A DNA stretch of 64,000 nt from Methylococcaceae bacterium (GTDB taxonomy: Bacteria > Pseudomonadota > Gammaproteobacteria > Methylococcales > Methylomonadaceae). The translations under genes and the position numbers were made by a program. How positions within the stretch are numbered: position 1 is the first letter of the stretch; each line of letters opens with the position of its first letter. Positions 36,556-47,079 of the stretch are shown here, one piece after another. Below the pieces are notes generated by a model, which saw only the letters and a program-made list of their open reading frames with translations, was not told the DNA's origin and made no database searches. The stretch is taken from the NCBI GenBank assembly GCA_947505105.1, contig CANNKG010000002.1, positions 24,997-88,996 of the forward strand, written 5' to 3'.

Positions 36556-39072
36556 ATGAAGAAAATTTTTTTAGGCCTTCTGAGTATAGGAATATTGCAT
36601 ATATTACTGGTGGCCGGAGGAATTTATGGTTTGTCGAGTGCTCAATTGCAACAGGCAGCGAATCAAGCGACTCAGGCACGTGCCGAAGCGATAGCGCTCA
36701 GTTTAAGTAAGCAATTGTCGTTGTTACAGGATCAGGTCGATGCGTTAGCGCAATCTCAGGCGGTGATTGACGGGTTTACGCGCGCCGATCCAAATGAACT
36801 GCGCCAAATCGCTCTGGGACTCGAAAAAATTTTACCCGGTGCCTTAAAAATTCGCTTGGTGATTCCGGGTTCTCAGGTTGTGGATAATGATGTACCGTTG
36901 ATGGGTTTTGCCGATCGGGATTTGGTCAAAGAAAGCTTAATTACTAACCAGTTACCGGCAGTTCATGATCAGGATGTCAATAAACATCTTGCGCTGGTCG
37001 CAAGAACATTAAAAAATAATTTAGCCATTGGGGTTGTGCTTGCGAGTGTTGATCCGACGATTTTGACTAAAAGCATCCAGGCAGTTAACTTAAATAACGA
37101 ATATTTAAGTTTGATGCAAGGCCCGTTGATGCTTATGGAGCGAGGCGATAGCGCATTAAAGGTTAATGAAGGTAATAAAATTACGATTCCAAATACTCGC
37201 TGGGAAGTCTATTTCTGGTCACCTGACGCCCTTGATGCCTCTTTTCAGAGTTTGCTTGCAGTTGTTGTTTTGGTTGGGATGGTTTTATTTTCCTTATGTT
37301 GCTTTTTCGGTTTTCGGTATGTTGACGGTTTGCTGGTTAAGGATTTTGCCACGTTGTTGAGAGTTGCTAAAGATTTGCTAAACGGTAAAGCGAATGGCAA
37401 TTACCCGGTCAGTTTTTCTGAAATGCGCACGATGATCAGCACGCTTGTCCAATATAGGCGGGTACTCGATGATGATGGTCATGAAAAATCATCCTCAATG
37501 CTAAATAGCGCCAAACTTAATGATTTTTTTGAGGAGTCTGAAGGTCTCAGTTTTCAAAAAACTGCCCTAAGTTCTGGTGGTATGCAAGATTCAACAAAAG
37601 AGATGCCGGGACAACCCATCAAATTTGAAAATTATTTCGAGCCTCCTAAAGCCCCGGTTGAGATGGCTAATAATGCCGGCAACACTACGCTTAACTCATC
37701 GCGATCTTCTATCTTTAAGCCTTTTGGAATATATGGTCAGGTCGATCTTACCTTAACTAAGGATATTGTTTTTGAATTGGGGCGGGCATTAGGATCTGAG
37801 GCAAAAGCACAACAAATAGAGCGCATTATCATGGGTTATGATGGACGTGCCTCAAGTCCTGTTTTGGCCGAGGCCCTTGCCAAAGGTATTATTGCCACCG
37901 GTGTGAATGTGCTGGATATTGGCCGAGTGCCAACCCCTTTGGTTTATTTTGTCGCTCACCATTCCGAAGGACGTTCAGGTGTGATGATCACCGGTGACCA
38001 TCATCCGGCTCAATATAATGGTTTTATTATGCAGTTCAACGACAAATTGCTGATTGAAGATAGTATCAAGCAACTCAAGCGCAGAATTGATAATGAAGAT
38101 TTTGTAAGCGCCGATTTGGGAACGCTTGAACGAAATAGCCGTTATGTTAATGAATATATAGGTGTGCTTTCCGAAGAGATTCATATCGTTAGACCAATGA
38201 AAATTGTCTTGGATTGTGGTAATGGCGTCACCAGTGAATTAGCGCCTAAACTCTTTAAAACGCTTGGCTGTGAAATCATTGAGTTATTTTGTGATATTGA
38301 TGGCAATTATCCTAATCATTCACCTGATCCTTCCCGAGCAGAAAATTACAGCGATTTGAGTGCTGCGGTCTTGCATTATCAGGCAGATTTAGGGATTGTG
38401 CTTGATGGTGATGGTGATCGACTGGGTGTAGTCGATTCGAAGGGTAAAATTATCTTGCCGGATCGTTTGATGATGTTGTTCGCCAAAGATGTGCTTGATG
38501 GAAGAATCGGGGCTCAGATCGTTCATGATGTGGGAAGTTCGAAGCTTCTTGATGCCCAAATTCAGAAATTCGGCGGTCGTTCTGTCCCGTCTAGTAGTGT
38601 GGGTCCATTGCTTAGAGCGAAATTAGTAGAGAACAGTGCTAAGTTGGCTGGGGGAATGGGAGGACATTTCATTATTAATGATCGTTGGTTTGATTTCGAA
38701 GATGCGCTTTATGCATCAGCACGTTTGATTCAAATCTTGTCGGGCGATCCACGTAATAGTGCTGAATTATTTGCGAGCTTTCCTGATGGGATTAATACCC
38801 CAGAATTCACAGTAGACATGCCTGATGAGGAAAGTCAGAAATTGCTTGAGATATTGAAAAACGATTTGCAAATTAAAGGCGCTAAACTTAATGATATGGA
38901 AGGTTTACGCCTCGATTTTGCGGATGGATGGGGAATTGTTCGAGCAGATTATTTATCATCGGCACTGAAATTTCGTTTTGAAGCCGACAATCGCGAAGCG
39001 TTGGCAAAAATTCAAACGCAGTTCAAAAATGTGCTGTTACGGATCAAACCGGAACTAAACTTGCCTTTTTAA
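36556..39072 (+). CDS. algC: Membrane-anchored AlgC-type phosphohexomutase with degenerate active-site loops
   Basis: 838 residues. The N-terminal half has two membrane segments (about 3-24 and 230-254) around a periplasmic helical region, as in the long AlgC form of Pseudomonas. An alpha-D-phosphohexomutase fold starts near residue 390. The phosphoserine loop TGSHNP reads TGDHHP, with Asp at 481. The sugar-binding GEMSGH reads GGMGGH (699-704). The phosphate loop RASNTTP reads RADYLSS (796-802). Only the metal loop DGDGDR (617-622) is intact. Gene order coaBC-dut-algC-argB is conserved, so this is the orthologous locus. Known enzymes convert mannose or glucose 6-phosphate to 1-phosphate; this one probably does not, and may be a pseudoenzyme. 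A dedicated mutase elsewhere is expected. Confidence 0.85.
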   Translation: MKKIFLGLLSIGILHILLVAGGIYGLSSAQLQQAANQATQARAEAIALSLSKQLSLLQDQVDALAQSQAVIDGFTRADPNELRQIALGLEKILPGALKIRLVIPGSQVVDNDVPLMGFADRDLVKESLITNQLPAVHDQDVNKHLALVARTLKNNLAIGVVLASVDPTILTKSIQAVNLNNEYLSLMQGPLMLMERGDSALKVNEGNKITIPNTRWEVYFWSPDALDASFQSLLAVVVLVGMVLFSLCCFFGFRYVDGLLVKDFATLLRVAKDLLNGKANGNYPVSFSEMRTMISTLVQYRRVLDDDGHEKSSSMLNSAKLNDFFEESEGLSFQKTALSSGGMQDSTKEMPGQPIKFENYFEPPKAPVEMANNAGNTTLNSSRSSIFKPFGIYGQVDLTLTKDIVFELGRALGSEAKAQQIERIIMGYDGRASSPVLAEALAKGIIATGVNVLDIGRVPTPLVYFVAHHSEGRSGVMITGDHHPAQYNGFIMQFNDKLLIEDSIKQLKRRIDNEDFVSADLGTLERNSRYVNEYIGVLSEEIHIVRPMKIVLDCGNGVTSELAPKLFKTLGCEIIELFCDIDGNYPNHSPDPSRAENYSDLSAAVLHYQADLGIVLDGDGDRLGVVDSKGKIILPDRLMMLFAKDVLDGRIGAQIVHDVGSSKLLDAQIQKFGGRSVPSSSVGPLLRAKLVENSAKLAGGMGGHFIINDRWFDFEDALYASARLIQILSGDPRNSAELFASFPDGINTPEFTVDMPDEESQKLLEILKNDLQIKGAKLNDMEGLRLDFADGWGIVRADYLSSALKFRFEADNREALAKIQTQFKNVLLRIKPELNLPF

Positions 39073-39990
<918 letters not shown>

Positions 39991-40020
39991 ACTTGAGGGG
40001 CTGTTCAACGGCGAAATTGG

Positions 40021-40036
40021 ATCACCGTTTGGTGAT
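40021..40036. terminator. Short hairpin after argB
   Basis: ATCACC (40021-40026) pairs with GGTGAT (40031-40036) around GTTT. It lies between the convergent argB and sbcC and may contribute to termination. Confidence 0.35.
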
Positions 40037-40037
40037 T

Positions 40038-40084
40038 CGTAACCATTCATTCCCCCTATTTAAATGTGGTAATGAATGGTTACG
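40038..40084. terminator. 14-bp inverted repeat between argB and sbcC
   Basis: CGTAACCATTCATT (40038-40051) is exactly inverted at 40071-40084, with a 19-nt loop. The arms are long and perfect. No strong T run follows on either side, so termination is likely but not certain. Confidence 0.55.
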
Positions 40085-40092
40085 ATGATTCT

Positions 40093-43000
40093 TTACGCCA
40101 TGGCCTTTAATTCGCTCAAGCCGTTTGGTTTCTTCGAAAGTTGAATTTGGGTTTTAATACGTTTTCGAATGCCTTCTACATGAGAGATGACGCCGACTTT
40201 TCGACCTTGATTTTGTAAGCCCTCCAAGGTTGAAACCACCGTATAAAGTGATTCTGCATCGAGGTTACCAAAGCCTTCGTCAAGAAATAACGATTCAATT
40301 TTCCGACCGTCACTCGCCAAATCTGATAGCGCCAAAGAGAGCGCTAAACTGACTACGAAAGTTTCTCCGCCAGACAAGGTTTTAGGCAGGCGTCGGCAAT
40401 TTTGTTGAAAAGTATCTTCAATTTCTAGCGCTAGACCTTGTTCGGTGTCACCCTGGCGTACATAAAAACGACCACTGATTTTTTCGAGGATCAAGTTGGT
40501 TTGAGCGAGTAAACGATCAGCGACGCGGCGCTGGACTTTACGTCTGAATGCATGGCCATCACCTCGAACACTTGCTTGCAGTTCAAATTGGCTTTGAGCA
40601 AGTTCGGTCTGTTGTTGACTGATCTCATCCATTATCAGCGCATGTTTTTGCTGTAGACTTTCTTGTTGGGAAAGCAATTGGTTGAGGTGATCAATTTCAA
40701 GTTCAACGATGGCAAGTTTTTCGAGTAGCTGTTTATAGTCGGATTCTAACCTAGACAGTGTTTGCCCGGACCGAAGTTTACCTTGCTCGTTCCGGTATTG
40801 GGCTTCAAGTGAGGCCAAGGTGACGACATTGTGTTGAATTTGTTGTTCGATTTCGACGCGTTGTTGTTGTAAAGCCGTCTGCTGTGGGAGTAATTCAAAG
40901 ACTTCGGCTAAGGCTGAAAAACCGCTTAAGCCGAATGTAATAGCTTGGGTTTCTAGGCTTTTTCGGGTAATGTGGAGTTGTTCTTGAAGTTGTGAGATCT
41001 TGAGTGATTTTTCATTGATCAGTTTTTGTTTCTCAATAACGGCGAGATGAATGCCGCCATGCTGTTCCTGTACAAGTTTTGCCGATAGCGATTGAAACTG
41101 TTGCTCACTATTCGAGATTGCGCTTTGAGCCAGTTTTAATTGAGCCTGAAGGGTCGCAATTTCTTCGGCAATATGTTTTTCACGCAGCAAATAGGTTTGA
41201 TAGTCCTGACGGCGCTTATTGAGACGATTAAATAACGCCTCTTCCTTGTTTTTACCGGGCATTTTTTCACCCAATTGATCTAGCTGAGCTTGGACAATCG
41301 GGGCTAGATTCTGTTCTTCGGTAACCGCTGCAGCCAGTTGTTGTTCTATTTCTTTCAGCGCGTTAGGATCCACCTGGAAACGTTCGTCAAGTTGCTGTTT
41401 GGCTAAATGCAACTGTTCCAGAGTGCTTTGCTGATTATTAATTTCCGTGGTCAGTTTGGCTATTTTTTGCTGATGTTGACGGTAGGTCTTGATCAATTTT
41501 TCAATATTACTCAATTCATCTTCTTGTTCCTTCAGAAGCGTGTTCATCAAGCGCACGTTGGTTAAATCCAGGTCTTTTGAAAATACTCCTAGACGATTGG
41601 TCAAAGTGAGCCAGTCACCTTGGACCCGTAGCAGGCGATCTTGTTTTAATTGCTTGATGTGAGCCTGCTTTTCTGCAGCTTTTTGTTGTTGTTGAACTTT
41701 ATTAAGCGCGGTCAGAATATTTTGCACCCGAATTTTCTGGTCAGCTAAAGCGCGTTGAGAATCTATCGCTCTGGGTGGCTGGCTCGTAAAGGGGTGTTTT
41801 AAAGAACCACACAAGGGGCAAGGTTCGCCTTTGACGAGGTGAACGCGTTCCGGCAACATTTTTTTAAGCAGGTTTTCGTTAATAACCGCCTGTTCCAGAC
41901 TAATTTTGATGTTTTCTTCTTGGGCAAAAATTTGATTGAGTCGGTTCAATTCCGTTTGAATCGCGTCAGTATCATATTCGGGGGCGCGTTTAAAAATACC
42001 GAGCCGCACCAATAAACCCTCTTTGAAACGATCATGAATTTTAGCCAGTGCCAGTAAGTCTTTAAAATCGCGAACGCGTTCCTGTTGATCTTTTTGCAGT
42101 GCGATTAATTCTTCAAGTGAATGGCCTTGTGACAAGGCTTCGATTTGATCTTTTAAATCAATAATTTCCTGTTCTAGCTTAGGAAGTAACTCCTGAATAG
42201 ACTCAATTTCAGCGCTATGTTTTTTGTACGAGCTATTGGTTGACTTATTACGTTTTAGGTAAATAGTTTGTTGATTCTTAAGATAGGCAATATCAATGGT
42301 TAGCTTTTTTAATTTGCCGATATCGGGAAACCCTTCGAGTAAGCTCGTATCCGACACATGTTCTTCGAGCCATAGTTTAATATTATCGGCAACGGCCTGT
42401 TTTTCAAGCAACTGCAATTCTAGCGAAGCTATGCTGGCTTTTTCCGCTTGTTGCTGAGCATAAAATTGTTCGGATTGAAAGGTTAAATCAGCAATCAAAT
42501 CATGTTGTTCGGAGAGCGATTTTTGATTAAGGCGGTGTATTTCAGTAGCATCAAGGGAAATCGTGCTTAATTTTTTTTGTAATTGTCCCAGTTCTTGCTG
42601 GTAATCGGTTAAGCTGCGCTGATCCTCGTCTAAAGTGGTAGAGAGGGTTTCGAGATAGGAGAAATCCTGTTGCAGTGCTGCAACGCCCTGGTACTTATCA
42701 ATCAGGCCTAAACGTTCGACGATCTGTTGTTGAGTTGTTTGAAATCCTTGCTCTTGTTGACGTAATTGTGCTTGTTGATCGGTGAGAGCTTCAAGGTTTT
42801 GCAAAATCTGGATTTGATCAGCGACGTCATTTGAAGCGGCGTTGAGTTCGGCTTGTTGAGCTTGAAAATCCGCTAAATCGGCCTCTTTCGCTTCGGTACT
42901 GATCGGATCCAATAACACAATCGATGCTAAATCGGTTTGTAATTGCCCTAATTTTAATTGTGTTCGCTCGGCCTGGGCTTGTAGTTCATGTTGATAATCG

Positions 43001-43527
43001 GCATAGATATCGGTATTGACAATTTTTTCCAGAATATCCAGGCGTTCATTATCCAGCGCATTTAAAAATGCTGCGAAATCGCCTTGTGCCAAGAGCGTTG
43101 AACGCGTGAAATTACGGAAGTCCAAGCCGATGATTTCAGCAATCAAGCTACGTACTTTAGCAGTATCAGTTGATAGGGCCGTATCATCATTAAGGCGGGT
43201 AAGTTGCATCGATGTTTCAAGCGTATTGTCATCACTGCTCTGTACTTGCCATCTGGATCGATAACGCTCTTCCTGAATCTGAAATTCCACTTGCGCAAAA
43301 CATTCGTTGCAATGCTGAGTCATGACATGTCCGGCAGGCCGGTCAAATTTGAACGTTTCACCATAAAGACCTAAGGTGATCGCGTCTAAAATACTGGTTT
43401 TACCTGAGCCATTGGGGCCGGTGATGGCAAATACGCCGACATTAACCAAGGGAGCCAGATTGAAGTCAATGATGTGCTCACCGAGGAGAGAGTTAATGTT
43501 TTTAAAGTGTATAGTCAGTATTTTCAT
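40093..43527 (-). CDS. sbcC: Exonuclease SbcC (SMC-like ATPase)
   Basis: 1144 residues. An ABC/SMC ATPase head split by long coiled coils. Walker A is GPNGSGKTS near residue 39, and the zinc hook is C570-x2-C573 (CPLCG) midway. The ABC signature LSGGETFVVSLALSLALSDLA and Walker B SLFLDEGFGNLDAES occur near the end. With SbcD it forms a nuclease that opens hairpins and processes DNA ends. sbcD, normally just upstream and overlapping, is not present: the next gene upstream encodes the di-haem protein. The partner must be encoded elsewhere or lost. Confidence 0.95.
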   Translation of the reverse strand: MKILTIHFKNINSLLGEHIIDFNLAPLVNVGVFAITGPNGSGKTSILDAITLGLYGETFKFDRPAGHVMTQHCNECFAQVEFQIQEERYRSRWQVQSSDDNTLETSMQLTRLNDDTALSTDTAKVRSLIAEIIGLDFRNFTRSTLLAQGDFAAFLNALDNERLDILEKIVNTDIYADYQHELQAQAERTQLKLGQLQTDLASIVLLDPISTEAKEADLADFQAQQAELNAASNDVADQIQILQNLEALTDQQAQLRQQEQGFQTTQQQIVERLGLIDKYQGVAALQQDFSYLETLSTTLDEDQRSLTDYQQELGQLQKKLSTISLDATEIHRLNQKSLSEQHDLIADLTFQSEQFYAQQQAEKASIASLELQLLEKQAVADNIKLWLEEHVSDTSLLEGFPDIGKLKKLTIDIAYLKNQQTIYLKRNKSTNSSYKKHSAEIESIQELLPKLEQEIIDLKDQIEALSQGHSLEELIALQKDQQERVRDFKDLLALAKIHDRFKEGLLVRLGIFKRAPEYDTDAIQTELNRLNQIFAQEENIKISLEQAVINENLLKKMLPERVHLVKGEPCPLCGSLKHPFTSQPPRAIDSQRALADQKIRVQNILTALNKVQQQQKAAEKQAHIKQLKQDRLLRVQGDWLTLTNRLGVFSKDLDLTNVRLMNTLLKEQEDELSNIEKLIKTYRQHQQKIAKLTTEINNQQSTLEQLHLAKQQLDERFQVDPNALKEIEQQLAAAVTEEQNLAPIVQAQLDQLGEKMPGKNKEEALFNRLNKRRQDYQTYLLREKHIAEEIATLQAQLKLAQSAISNSEQQFQSLSAKLVQEQHGGIHLAVIEKQKLINEKSLKISQLQEQLHITRKSLETQAITFGLSGFSALAEVFELLPQQTALQQQRVEIEQQIQHNVVTLASLEAQYRNEQGKLRSGQTLSRLESDYKQLLEKLAIVELEIDHLNQLLSQQESLQQKHALIMDEISQQQTELAQSQFELQASVRGDGHAFRRKVQRRVADRLLAQTNLILEKISGRFYVRQGDTEQGLALEIEDTFQQNCRRLPKTLSGGETFVVSLALSLALSDLASDGRKIESLFLDEGFGNLDAESLYTVVSTLEGLQNQGRKVGVISHVEGIRKRIKTQIQLSKKPNGLSELKAMA

Positions 43528-43650
43528 TCAGCCAGTGAACAGAGTAGAAATTTCGATGGGCCTATTATAATCTTGATGCGGCCCTTTTCGCTATGTATCA
43601 AAAAAAGGATAGATCATAAGGCGTTTTTTAAACTGGATGATTAATGAGCT

Positions 43651-43695
43651 AAAAAGAGGCTCTACTAGTTATTTAGGATGATACAGCCTCTTTTT
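43651..43695 (-). terminator. Intrinsic terminator of the di-haem gene
   Basis: AAAAAGAGGCT (43651-43661) is inverted at 43685-43695 with a 23-nt loop. On the minus strand the hairpin ends in five T. It lies 82 nt after the di-haem gene stop. Confidence 0.65.
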
Positions 43696-43776
43696 AAGTA
43701 ATAAATTTGTTCTGGCGGGGATGTTGACAGAACGATTTTAGATTCTAAAACCGTTCTGTCGAGATCAATATTTTAA

Positions 43777-46700
43777 CTACGGTTGTAAGCCCGCCTCGAA
43801 AGTAGGTAGTGGATTCTGATTACCCAGGCGTCCGACTGCCGGAACAAATCTGAATAGGTCAACGCCAAGATTAGCGGCCACTGCAAAAGGTGAAGTTACC
43901 CCCTGATCGGTTCCTGGAGTGACATTCTGGTTAGAACCCATCGCGCCTACTGGTAGCGAAAGTGATGGATGATCAAAAGGAGCTTTTTCATATTTCACTC
44001 GATCATCGGTGAACGTTTTCATGAAAGCGACCAAGTCGGCTTTTTCTTGAGTACTCAAGCCAAGAGCTTTGATATCAGGTGATTTATCAGGATTATTAAA
44101 ATTACCGCCGTGATTATAAAAATCGACCACTTGTTCCAGATTCATCAAGCTACCGTTGTGCATATATGGCCCAGTCAATTCGACATTGCGTAAGGTCGGT
44201 ACTTTAAAGGCACCGTCAACAGCTGCTTGATGTTGAGCGCGGTTTGCGCTTGAATCATTAGTGCATAAGCTATCCACAGTACTGAATTTACAAGGTTCCA
44301 CGCCAAAGTTATCGATGAACCGACTTTGTATATATTGGCGAGTCAACGTTAAGGTATTGCCCCAGGGGTCATTACCGCCGGCAGCGATACCGTATTCGGT
44401 TGGAACCACGCCTAAATTATAAAAACCGCGGTCATAGATCTTATAACTTTTATCACTCATCAGCATCCCTTCAATAACGTTTTCATCGGTATGCAAAATT
44501 GCGGCATTGGTCATGGTCGGCCCATTGTGGCAAGCGTTACAGCCTGCTTTACCATTAAAAATGCGTTCGCCATTTTTTTCACTGGCAGTCAAATCGATAA
44601 CGCCACTTTTAAATTGGTCGAACCGGCTATCATCTGAAACCAAGGTTTCCTCATACATTTGCACAGCAATTCCAAAAAACATGGAAAAATTAGCTTCCAT
44701 ATGGGAGTAAGCAAGTGATGGTAATACTCCAGCATTTGGTTTTCCGCATTGATCATTACAGTTTCCATTCCAATATTCAGGAGCAAAAGCAATCTTAATC
44801 AATTGGCTATAAGTACCGATTGAGTTTTTAGTACTGGGTAAGGATCTAGCCAATATACTTTGGGTACCAATAAGTTGTGGTAAGGACGATAGCACACTGT
44901 CATCAGGGGCAATCCTCTGAAAAGATAAGGGGCTACGCGATAATAGCTTACGGCCAACATCGGCAAATTGTCTTGAACGGCAGGCCATTTCAAAATCACT
45001 GTCAACAGGTCCGACCGCTTGTGAGGCTAACGAGGCATTTTTTAATTTAAGCGGTTGTCTGATCAGTGTACCGTTCTTGTTAATGAATACTCCAGGAGTG
45101 GAATCACGACTGCCAAATGGGGATAGGCCGTTAAATTCGTTGTTAGCCCGGCCGTCCCAAAAATTGCGATGATTATAGGCAGCATTGATCATCGTAGGTG
45201 AGTTTCGAGGTTCGACTCTACGGACACCTACCCCGTTGACATGAAACAGAGTATCGACGCTGCGTGCGCAGTCATCAAGATTGATGTCGATGTAGCTGCC
45301 TTTATAGTCCCCTGAAAAGGTCCCAGATGAACTGATAATATCATCATTACTTGGATCAAAAGGAAAATCACGACGGTTTAAGGTGTAATTCGGTCCGCTT
45401 TGATTGCCTGACGCAGTGATATTAAAGACCTGGCCACTTGCCGCATTATGATTGGTTCCGGGATTAACTTGGTTTTTTGTTCGATTGTCTGCGCCGGCAT
45501 GAAAATGACAACTTGCACAGGCCATATGGTCGCTTCCGACCGCTTGATCCCAGAATAGAGCTTTACCTAAGGCAATTGCTGCATCTTTATTGGCCACGAT
45601 TGGTGTGATGATATCGTTTCTACGCAGATCATTACTGGTTAAGCCTGGAACATGGGGAGGTAATATGCCGATCAACGCTGATGGCTTAGATAAGCTTCCG
45701 GAAATGCTGGTTTCAACCGAAATATCGTCCAAGACGACACCTATGCCAGACGATGGTCCCGAGGCGGCAAAGCTTAAGACCGCTTCACTAGAAGTGCCCA
45801 GATAATCAAATCGATGTATTGCTTCACTCCAGCTACCGAACGAATCGCTAACAGATTTCATGGTGCTAAAACCTGACGACGGCGAATAGATGGTTGCTAG
45901 AATGCCGTCACCTAATCCTTGAGTTCGCGAACGATAATGAAAGCGTAATATATAGGATTTACCGGGTACCAATTTTAGCTTCGTGGACATCGTTGAATTT
46001 TGTGTGGTATCAAGTTCAACCATGTGCCTGCCCGAATGCGCATTAAAACCGATTTGCTCATTACCTTGCAATTCCAAACCGAAATTGCCGCCATCCCAGA
46101 ATCGAGTATTTAGGTAGATATCCGATTGTCTCTCAGATAATTGATTTTGAATAATGCCGGAAACTGAGCCGGTGCTATTATTCAAGGTTGTGCGTTCAAA
46201 ACCATCTTCAAAAAATTTAACATTTTCTCTGGAATAAAAGCACGATTTTACGGTTCCATATATCGGATCACCAAAATATCCTGGATTACAAGGAATGGAA
46301 TCTTGTAAGGCTCTTTTCAGAACAAATTTACCATTGGCACCATAATATACAGTGGCAGTCACTCCATTCGGCAGTTGGCAAGTTCCATTTTCACCGGCGC
46401 AATTTACAATTTCAGCTGGAAGAATATTTGCTTCTTCTATGAGGTAACATGCTTTTACAACACCTCCGATTGGATCACCGAATGTTGTGTTATTACAGGC
46501 GATAGTTCCGGTTAAACCGGTTTTAACAAAAAATTTATCGTTCGCACCGTAATAAACTGTGGCTTTCATTCCCGGGGGGAGTGAGCAGGCGCTATTTTCA
46601 TAATTGCAAAATTCATTTGCCAAGGGAAGAGTTACTGTATTTGCCTGAGGCGTTGTTGGTGGCTGAGGAGGTGTCAAATTTGGATTTGCATAGATAGTGA

Positions 46701-47079
46701 TAGGATTTTGGTTAACGGTGACTTGATTGATGATTGCCTTGGTTCTATTGTCTTTTATTCTCCATTGATGGGTAAAGTAGGTAGTGATGACCTTGGATTG
46801 ACTAGGTTTGACTGCGCCATAACTTTTTTCCTTACACTTCGTGTCCAACCAGATGAGGGTGACATCACTTGCCGTGTTATTGATAAACGTTGCACTAGAT
46901 GTTTGGGCGCTTGAGGGGGAGCAAGTGGCCGTTGATTTTCCTGCGTAGGCTTGCATGGAGCAAATCATGCTTAGTACCAAAACGGAAATAAATGCCAGAG
47001 TTTTATTGTCTAATAATGCTTGATTTCGCTGTCCGATAAATCCTCTTGAATATAGAGGGGATAAAGTTAAGGTACCCAT
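43777..47079 (-). CDS. Multidomain di-haem cytochrome c peroxidase/MauG-type protein with VHL-beta-like domain
   Basis: 1100 residues. A signal segment (about 29-46) leads to an N-terminal VHL-beta-like domain (about 61-130: FINNTASDVTLIWLD, YFTHQWRIKD). Two tandem Cys modules follow, with cysteines at 158/165/195/211 and 227/234/264/280, identical spacing, each with YYGAN and FGDPI. A carbohydrate-binding-like jelly roll (about 290-445) and a MauG/CcpA-type domain (about 470-1080) complete it. The two haem c sites are C521-x2-C524-H525 and C847-x2-C850-H851. It is probably exported to the periplasm or beyond and does a peroxide- or oxygen-linked oxidation; the substrate is unknown. The preceding non-coding region has operator-like palindromes. 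Confidence 0.88.
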   Translation of the reverse strand: MGTLTLSPLYSRGFIGQRNQALLDNKTLAFISVLVLSMICSMQAYAGKSTATCSPSSAQTSSATFINNTASDVTLIWLDTKCKEKSYGAVKPSQSKVITTYFTHQWRIKDNRTKAIINQVTVNQNPITIYANPNLTPPQPPTTPQANTVTLPLANEFCNYENSACSLPPGMKATVYYGANDKFFVKTGLTGTIACNNTTFGDPIGGVVKACYLIEEANILPAEIVNCAGENGTCQLPNGVTATVYYGANGKFVLKRALQDSIPCNPGYFGDPIYGTVKSCFYSRENVKFFEDGFERTTLNNSTGSVSGIIQNQLSERQSDIYLNTRFWDGGNFGLELQGNEQIGFNAHSGRHMVELDTTQNSTMSTKLKLVPGKSYILRFHYRSRTQGLGDGILATIYSPSSGFSTMKSVSDSFGSWSEAIHRFDYLGTSSEAVLSFAASGPSSGIGVVLDDISVETSISGSLSKPSALIGILPPHVPGLTSNDLRRNDIITPIVANKDAAIALGKALFWDQAVGSDHMACASCHFHAGADNRTKNQVNPGTNHNAASGQVFNITASGNQSGPNYTLNRRDFPFDPSNDDIISSSGTFSGDYKGSYIDINLDDCARSVDTLFHVNGVGVRRVEPRNSPTMINAAYNHRNFWDGRANNEFNGLSPFGSRDSTPGVFINKNGTLIRQPLKLKNASLASQAVGPVDSDFEMACRSRQFADVGRKLLSRSPLSFQRIAPDDSVLSSLPQLIGTQSILARSLPSTKNSIGTYSQLIKIAFAPEYWNGNCNDQCGKPNAGVLPSLAYSHMEANFSMFFGIAVQMYEETLVSDDSRFDQFKSGVIDLTASEKNGERIFNGKAGCNACHNGPTMTNAAILHTDENVIEGMLMSDKSYKIYDRGFYNLGVVPTEYGIAAGGNDPWGNTLTLTRQYIQSRFIDNFGVEPCKFSTVDSLCTNDSSANRAQHQAAVDGAFKVPTLRNVELTGPYMHNGSLMNLEQVVDFYNHGGNFNNPDKSPDIKALGLSTQEKADLVAFMKTFTDDRVKYEKAPFDHPSLSLPVGAMGSNQNVTPGTDQGVTSPFAVAANLGVDLFRFVPAVGRLGNQNPLPTFEAGLQP

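Noticed and set aside
36556..39072. Ordinary active phosphomannomutase/phosphoglucomutase
   Set aside because: The fold and gene order fit AlgC, but the nucleophile Ser, sugar-binding Glu/Ser and phosphate-loop residues are all replaced.
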